Shown piece after piece: positions 1 through 5,307 of a DNA stretch of 5,307 nt. The stretch is from Bryobacterales bacterium (GTDB taxonomy: Bacteria; Acidobacteriota; Terriglobia; Bryobacterales; Bryobacteraceae): contig DOZZ01000232.1 in the NCBI GenBank assembly GCA_003517725.1, positions 1 to 5,307 on the forward strand, in the 5' to 3' direction. Below the pieces are notes generated by a model. That model saw only the letters and a program-made list of their open reading frames with translations, did not search any database and was not told the DNA's origin. The position numbers were made by a program, and so were the translations under genes. Numbering within the stretch: the stretch's first letter is position 1; each line of letters opens with the position of its first letter.

Positions 1-1
1 G

Positions 2-83
2 GAGGGCTTTCAGCCCGACTGCACCGCCAGGCGCTGAGGGTCACCTTGCGTGTGTTCTTGAGGATTGTCGGGCTGAAGCCCTC
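2..83. repeat. Pair of inverted REP-like palindromes
   Basis: Positions 2-19 (GAGGGCTTTCAGCCCGAC) and the reverse complement of 67-83 (GAGGGCTTCAGCCCGAC) are the same sequence apart from one T, so they form an inverted repeat with a 47-base spacer. Each arm is itself palindromic: GGGCT-TTC-AGCCC on the left and GGGCT-GA-AGCCC on the right. This nested symmetry and the extragenic position just beyond the end of the HNH gene are typical of REP units arranged as a BIME. In RNA read from the minus strand the two arms could fold into one long hairpin or two short ones, so the element may protect or end the HNH transcript, but there is no T-run of the kind a Rho-independent terminator needs. No other copy was seen in the window. 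The inverted repeat is seen directly; the REP/BIME identity is inference. Confidence 0.7.
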
Positions 84-101
84 TGCACGCTCAAGCGCGC
101 C

Positions 102-119
102 CCACAAAACCGGTTGTGG
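102..119 (-). terminator. Stem-loop downstream of HNH gene, possible weak terminator
   Basis: CCACAA (102-107) pairs with TTGTGG (114-119) around a six-base loop, giving a perfect 6-bp stem that lies 18 bases beyond the HNH stop codon. No run of T follows the stem on the minus strand, so a classical intrinsic terminator is not supported. It may act with the REP-like pair further downstream as an RNA 3'-end structure. Confidence 0.3.
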
Positions 120-137
120 AATGGAGATCGAGAGAAT

Positions 138-614
138 TCAACCACGCTCCACCAACCCCCGCCGCAGCCGCTCCCGCAAATCCTGCGTGGCCTTCCGGTG
201 GCACGGCAAACACAGCGTGCGAATATTCGCCAGGTCGCACTCGCCGCCGCCTTCCGCTACCGGCAGAATGTGGTCCGCGTCCCACAGGCTGCGCCGGTTC
301 ATGCGCGTCAACTCCCAGCGCGCCAGCAGTTCCAAACGCCGAACGCCGCGCGCACGCCGCAAGACGTGAAACGCATGCACGGCGTCGATCCGGCACACCG
401 CGCAAATGCCCTTGTCGCGCAACAACACCTGCTCCCGTAAGTATCCGGGATTCGAGCGCAAGCGCCACTCATGTACACACCACGCGGAGCAAAAGGTATG
501 CCGCCGCGCCGGAACTTCCATGGCGCACCAGCGGCACAGCGCGCGGCCTGAAGGGCCTTGCGGAAGCTCCGTGCGGTCCACCCGGCCGCCCGACATTTTG
601 CGCGTCGTGCTCAT
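138..614 (-). CDS. HNH endonuclease with CxxC zinc knuckles (ZRANB3 HNH-like)
   Basis: A small cytoplasmic protein of 158 aa, predicted to be a metal-dependent HNH nuclease. Counting from the ATG at 614, the N-terminal third has a zinc-knuckle pattern: CRWC (27-30) and FCSAWC (Cys 42 and 46). It is followed by a CAVC pair (71-74) and the HNH core: WDADHILPV with His 115, Asn 130, and LCLPCH with Cys 135, Cys 138 and His 139. The order Cys-pair, FCS-C, RSNPGYLR, CxxC, DHI-PV-GGG-C, N, LC-PCH closely resembles, from memory, the C-terminal HNH nuclease domain of eukaryotic ZRANB3 and bacterial stand-alone relatives. The ATG at 614 is chosen because a GAAGG site sits 8 bases upstream; a GTG at 647 would add 11 residues of no recognisable character. 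The gene is transcribed away from the TonB receptor and no restriction, phage or toxin partner lies next to it, so its biological role is open. DNA repair or nuclease housekeeping is as likely as defence. Confidence 0.88.
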   Translation of the reverse strand: MSTTRKMSGGRVDRTELPQGPSGRALCRWCAMEVPARRHTFCSAWCVHEWRLRSNPGYLREQVLLRDKGICAVCRIDAVHAFHVLRRARGVRRLELLARWELTRMNRRSLWDADHILPVAEGGGECDLANIRTLCLPCHRKATQDLRERLRRGLVERG

Positions 615-622
615 CTGGTCAG

Positions 623-627
623 CCTTC
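623..627 (-). promoter_or_regulatory. Ribosome binding site of the HNH gene
   Basis: GAAGG on the minus strand, 8 bases before the ATG at 614. It supports that ATG over the GTG at 647, which has no comparable site. Confidence 0.55.
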
Positions 628-628
628 G

Positions 629-656
629 ATTGTAGAGCACCGGCCACGAATGTCGA
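629..656 (-). promoter_or_regulatory. Possible sigma70-type promoter toward the HNH gene
   Basis: On the minus strand TCGACA (651-656) is followed after 16 bases by TACAAT (629-634); each hexamer is one mismatch from consensus. The predicted transcription start, about 621-622, would lie only some 8 bases before the HNH ATG and downstream of its GAAGG site. The promoter would therefore give a nearly leaderless message, or the match is fortuitous. It lies in the 47-bp gap shared with the divergent receptor gene. Confidence 0.3.
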
Positions 657-661
657 TATGA

Positions 662-2433
<1,772 letters not shown>

Positions 2434-2437
<4 letters not shown>

Positions 2438-3642
2438 TGCTTCACGCGCGCAATCGCCACAGCCCCCGCCCCCATCAGCAACGCTGCGGCGCCGAAACCG
2501 GCGGCCGGCGACACCACGCTCCACAGGGTTCCCAGCAGCGCGCTGGCGATCAGGTCGCCCGCTCCATTCACCAGGCCCAGTGTGCCGTATGCGGTCCCGC
2601 GCGCCGCGGCCTCGGTTAAATCCGGCGTGATGGCGCCTTGCATGGTCTCCTGCGCCGAAGCAAAAATACCGCTCAGCACGAAGAGTGCGCCCATCGCCCA
2701 GGCACTCGTGCTGCCGGCCCGGAACATCAGCGCCACCCCCAGCGCGGTCAGCGCCGCAGCGCCATAGCCGATGCTCAGCAGCGCCGTCTTCGACACCCGA
2801 TCACCGAGCGCCCCGATGGGGTACGACGCCGCCGCATAAACAATGTTGCGAGCCACGTAGAACAGCGCCGCGAACTCCGCCGCGCGCACCCCGCCGAAAC
2901 GCGGCGTCAGCAACACTGCCGCCGCCATAATCAGCAGCGTCGGCGAGAAGTCGCCCGCGCCAAACAGGCCCACTGCCGTCAAGAAGCGGCGGAAGGCCGC
3001 CGGCTGTTGCCGCAGCGCAAGCCACATCGACACGCGCGGCCGCGGCTGCCGCCGTTGTTCGCGCACCATGATCCAGAACACCAGCGGCGCGGCCAGGCCC
3101 GGAATCAAAGAGAGTAGAAAGACTCGCCGGAATGCCAAATCGGGAGGTTGGTGCGGCAAAATGTGCAAAAGCAGCGCGCCGCACAGCGGGCCCAGCACCG
3201 CGCCTACCGTATCGCCCGCGCGATGAATGCCGAAGGCTTTGCCGCGCACTTCGGGCGGCACCGATTCCGAGAGCATGGCGTCGCGCAAAGAGCCGCGAAT
3301 GCCTTTGCCGAACCAGCTGACCATGCGTCCCGCCAGGATCATGGGCCACGCGAACGCCAGCGCGAATAGCGAAAGCCCCGTGCCGGTAAAAAAGTAGCCG
3401 ACCGTGACCATGGTTTTGCGGTGACCCAGGCGATCGGTCCACCACCCCGACACCAGTTTCAGAACGCTCGCGATACCGTCGGAAAGGCCTTCAATCCAGC
3501 CCAGCGCCGCCGCTGACACGCCGATCACGGGCAGAAAGCCGGGCACCACGGCCAGCACCATTTCGTAACAGGCATCCGACAGCAGACTCGTAAAGGTCAT
3601 GCCGGCGACGTTGCGGTTCCACCAGGCAGCGCGCTGGCTCAT
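2434..3642 (-). CDS. Major facilitator superfamily permease, 12 helices
   Basis: A 402-aa inner-membrane transporter, probably an exporter driven by proton exchange; the substrate is unknown. About twelve hydrophobic segments can be followed (approximately 15-40, 45-66, 77-97, 99-118, 136-162, 172-193, 220-246, 255-278, 286-307, 315-337, 350-372, 378-398) with a central basic loop at 194-219 (REQRRQPRPR). MFS motif A is clear between helices 2 and 3 (GWWTDRLGHRK, 66-76) and its weaker copy between helices 8 and 9 (GALGDRVSK, 277-285). The segment GKGIRGSLRDAML (112-124) followed by RGKAFGIHRAGDTVGAVLGP (133-152) marks a subfamily with a conserved helix 4-5 region. The gene follows trxB by 43 bp on the same strand and is probably co-transcribed. 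No good Shine-Dalgarno site precedes the ATG. Its TAA stop overlaps the receptor's TAG stop on the other strand by 4 bases. Confidence 0.88.
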
Positions 3643-3685
3643 GCGAGTGCTTTATCGTAACAGGGTAGAAAAAACTCGCGAAATC
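3643..3685 (-). other. Short trxB-MFS intergenic gap, T6 run without a hairpin
   Basis: This 43-bp gap contains a run of six T on the minus strand (3670-3675), but the sequence before it forms no GC-rich stem, so a terminator is not supported. A TACGAT-like hexamer lies nearer the MFS start, but no -35 element is at the right distance. The simplest reading is one transcript running through trxB into the MFS gene. Confidence 0.4.
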
Positions 3686-4621
3686 TCAGTGGCCTTCGGC
3701 TTCCAGCAGGCGCTCGACTTCCATGGCCGCCATGCAGCCGGCGCCCGATGCCGTGATGGCCTGGCGGTAGACGCGGTCCTGCACGTCCCCCGCGTGGAAC
3801 ACGGCATGCACGCTGGTGCGCGCGCCGCCCTTCGAGATGATGTAGCCGTCTTCGTCGAGATCGATCTGGCCGCGGAACACTTTGGTGTTCGGGATGTGGC
3901 CGATGGCGACGAAGAAGCCGTCGACTGGCTCTAGCGAGGTCTCCCCCGTGACGATGTTCCGAAGGCGCGCGCCGGTGACCATGCCCTGCTCGACGTCGAG
4001 CACCTCGTCCACCACGGTGTTGAGCACCATCTTGATCTTAGGATTGGCGCGCACGCGGTCGAGCATGATCTTTGACGCCCGGAAGCTGTCTTTGCGATGC
4101 ACCAGCGTGACGCTGCCGAAGCGCGTCAGGAAGTTGGCTTCCTCCATGGCGGAGTCGCCGCCGCCAATGACGAGGATCTTCTTGCCCCTGTAAAAAAAGC
4201 CGTCGCAGGTGGCGCACGAACTGACGCCTTTGCCGATCAGCTTCTGCTCACTGGGCAGGCCCAGCCAGCGCGCTGAAGCGCCCGACGCGATGATGAGCGT
4301 GCGCGTCTCTACCCACTGCCCTTCGATGTTGAGGCGGAAAGGGCGGCGCTGCAGTTCGGCCGTGACTACGTTGCCGTGCACGTATTCGGCGCCGAAACGC
4401 TGGGCCTGCTTCTTCATGCTCTCCACCAGGTCGGGGCCGTTGATGCCCTCGGGGAAGCCCGGAAAATTTTCGACTTCGCTGGTGATCGAGAGCTGCCCGC
4501 CGGCTTCGTGACCCATCACCACCAGCGGCTTCAGATTGGCGCGCGCGGCGTAGATGGCGGCGGTGTTGCCCGCGCAGCCGGACCCTACGATGACCACGTC
4601 ACGAAGTATTGCGGTGTCCAT
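3686..4621 (-). CDS. trxB: Thioredoxin reductase (NADPH, FAD)
   Basis: A cytoplasmic low-molecular-weight flavoenzyme that transfers electrons from NADPH through FAD and a redox disulfide to thioredoxin. At 311 aa it is full length (E. coli TrxB about 320). The FAD-binding loop is GSGCAGNTAAIYAARANL (13-30). ENFPGFP (51-57) and the IIASGA segment (110-115) follow, then the active-site CATCD (136-140). The NADPH fold shows GGGDSAMEEA (153-162) and HRKDSFRASKIM (175-186), including the basic residues expected for the NADPH phosphate. The C-terminal FAD motif is HAGDVQDRVYRQAITASGAG (276-295). The usual Pro of GSGPAG is Cys 16 here, the one odd residue in an otherwise canonical protein. The ATG overlaps the TAA of the upstream ABC-DtxR gene by one base (TAATG), with AAGG 7 bases before it, so translation is probably coupled. 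The MFS permease follows. Confidence 0.96.
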   Translation of the reverse strand: MDTAILRDVVIVGSGCAGNTAAIYAARANLKPLVVMGHEAGGQLSITSEVENFPGFPEGINGPDLVESMKKQAQRFGAEYVHGNVVTAELQRRPFRLNIEGQWVETRTLIIASGASARWLGLPSEQKLIGKGVSSCATCDGFFYRGKKILVIGGGDSAMEEANFLTRFGSVTLVHRKDSFRASKIMLDRVRANPKIKMVLNTVVDEVLDVEQGMVTGARLRNIVTGETSLEPVDGFFVAIGHIPNTKVFRGQIDLDEDGYIISKGGARTSVHAVFHAGDVQDRVYRQAITASGAGCMAAMEVERLLEAEGH

Positions 4622-5307
4622 TAATTGGCCTTGATGTCGATTAGTTTTCTCAATCTAGCATGCCGTATGCAGCACTCGCCGCGCGGGATGGGTCCGCCAT
4701 GCGGGCAGGTTTCCGGGTGCCCCAGAAAGGTGCAGATACGGTCGGTGACTTCCGGGCTCAGGATGTGCTCGAAGGTGCAGGCGTTCGACTCGACCGAGGC
4801 GGCATCGCGGATCGACAGGACGTCCATGAAGAGGCGCTCGGCCAGGCGGTGGCGGCGGATGACGCTACGCGCGCGTTCCTCGCCGGCGGGCGCGAAGTGC
4901 AGGCCGTGCTCGTCGACGAAGACCAGGCCGATGCGGGTCATGGTGCTCACCAGGCGGCGCTGTTGCGCGGCGGTGAACTGGCGGCACTCGGCGTGGAACG
5001 CCTCGCCGCCGGTGCGGTCGCGCTCGGACCACATCTGTTCGAGGACTTCGTCGAAATGCTGATTTTCCTCGGACGAGAAGACCGTGGTCTCGACGATGCG
5101 GCCGTGATCGAGATCGATGCGGCGGTCCGCGGCGCGGCCCACGTGCTCGTCGTGCGTGACCATCAGGATGGTGCGGCCGCGGGCGTGCAATTCGCCCAGC
5201 AGATTCATAACTCCGCGCTGATTTTCGGCGTCGAGGTTGCCGGTGGGTTCGTCGGCCAGGATCAGCTTGGGGTCGTTAATGAGCGCGCGGGCGATGGCCA
5301 CGCGCTG
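4621..5307 (-). CDS. ABC ATPase (LolD/MacB type) fused to DtxR-like metal sensor, 5' partial
   Basis: The reading frame is open to the right edge, starting in the window with Gln-Arg-Val of the QRVAIARAL segment that follows an ABC signature. Walker A, the Q-loop and the signature are therefore outside, and an apparent GTG at 5301 is that Val codon, not a start. Counting from it as residue 1, the ATPase end shows Walker B and D-loop [12 protein letters not shown] (13-24), the H-loop MVTH (His 50) and [10 protein letters not shown] (63-72), closest to LolD/MacB/FtsE ATPases. Without a stop or internal start codon the chain continues into a DtxR-like module: first helix near [10 protein letters not shown] (82-91), a diverged winged helix to about 147, then RRHRLAERL (149-157), [12 protein letters not shown] (174-185) and [18 protein letters not shown] (194-211). 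Predicted metal ligands are His 151, Glu 155, Cys 175, Glu 178 and His 179. No SH3/FeoA-like third domain is present. The role could be a metal-gated transporter subunit or a bifunctional regulator. The domain identities are firm; the function of the fusion is inference. Confidence 0.85.
   Translation of the reverse strand, partial: QRVAIARALINDPKLILADEPTGNLDAENQRGVMNLLGELHARGRTILMVTHDEHVGRAADRRIDLDHGRIVETTVFSSEENQHFDEVLEQMWSERDRTGGEAFHAECRQFTAAQQRRLVSTMTRIGLVFVDEHGLHFAPAGEERARSVIRRHRLAERLFMDVLSIRDAASVESNACTFEHILSPEVTDRICTFLGHPETCPHGGPIPRGECCIRHARLRKLIDIKAN
4624..5061 (-). other. DtxR/IdeR-type metal-dependent regulator module within the fusion
   Basis: This is the C-terminal two-thirds of the visible fusion protein. 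The dimerisation and metal-binding domain is well conserved: RRHRLAERL carries counterparts of DtxR His 79 and Glu 83, and ACTFEH carries those of Cys 102, Glu 105 and His 106. The DtxR His 98 position is Glu 171. The winged-helix part (about 82-147) keeps IGLV and the FAPAGEERA end but has no SPPTVT-like recognition helix; the matching stretch reads [21 protein letters not shown] or TTG codons suited to starting a stand-alone DtxR protein are absent at the junction (about 70-82), so the module is made only as part of the fusion. Confidence 0.8.
4629..4632 (-). promoter_or_regulatory. Ribosome binding site of trxB inside the preceding gene
   Basis: AAGG on the minus strand, 7 bases before the trxB ATG, lies within the last codons of the ABC-DtxR gene. 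Together with the TAATG stop-start overlap it supports the chosen start and suggests translational re-initiation. Confidence 0.5.

Noticed and set aside
116..661. Plus-strand open frame of 181 codons opposite the HNH gene
   Set aside because: It is antisense to a gene with a complete set of zinc and HNH motifs and has no recognisable features of its own.
615..661. DtxR/IdeR-type operator in the divergent gap
   Set aside because: No TTAGGTTAG-like palindrome or comparable dyad is present.
2801..3445. Minus-strand open frame of 214 codons inside the MFS gene
   Set aside because: Alternate-frame shadow; Gly/Ala/Arg-rich and without membrane segments, while the MFS frame has all family motifs.
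3643..3685. Terminator or separate promoter between trxB and the MFS gene
   Set aside because: The T6 run has no GC-rich stem before it and the TACGAT hexamer has no -35 partner at a suitable distance.
5299..5301. GTG as a start codon for the right-edge gene
   Set aside because: It encodes the Val of QRVAIARAL in the ABC ATPase; the frame continues through Gln-Arg to the window edge, so the gene is truncated by the window.

Overview
This is a compact, GC-rich bacterial window with five protein genes, little intergenic DNA and no RNA genes. A TonB-dependent outer-membrane receptor shows the host is Gram-negative. The style of the proteins, the high GC and a REP-like palindrome pair at the left edge would fit Acidobacteriota (Solibacter/Bryobacterales type), but that placement is an impression from memory and was not tested.

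Layout. Positions 1-137 hold no gene; they contain two facing copies of a short palindromic repeat (2-19 and 67-83) and a small stem-loop just past the end of the first gene. On the minus strand, 138-614 encodes a small zinc-finger HNH endonuclease. Divergent from it, with 47 bp between, 662-2437 on the plus strand encodes a BtuB-like TonB-dependent receptor that lacks an in-frame ATG start. It meets, tail to tail with a 4-base overlap, a minus-strand cluster running from the right edge: a 5'-truncated gene (4621-5307) that fuses the end of a LolD/MacB-type ABC ATPase to a DtxR/IdeR-like metal-sensing module; thioredoxin reductase trxB (3686-4621), whose start codon overlaps the previous stop codon by one base; and, after a 43-bp gap, a 12-helix MFS permease (2434-3642).

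How the genes may work together. The minus-strand trio is laid out as an operon, with probable translational coupling between the ABC-DtxR protein and TrxB. The most unusual item is the ABC ATPase-DtxR fusion. The metal-ligand residues of the DtxR dimerisation domain are largely retained, in the Cys-type (iron-repressor) pattern, while the DNA-recognition helix looks eroded. This suggests a cytosolic metal sensor tied to an ABC transporter instead of, or as well as, a DNA-binding repressor. With a TonB receptor and an exporter-like permease beside it, the locus could link metal status, transport and thiol redox, but this link is inference from gene order alone. The substrates of the receptor, the permease and the ABC system cannot be read from the sequence.
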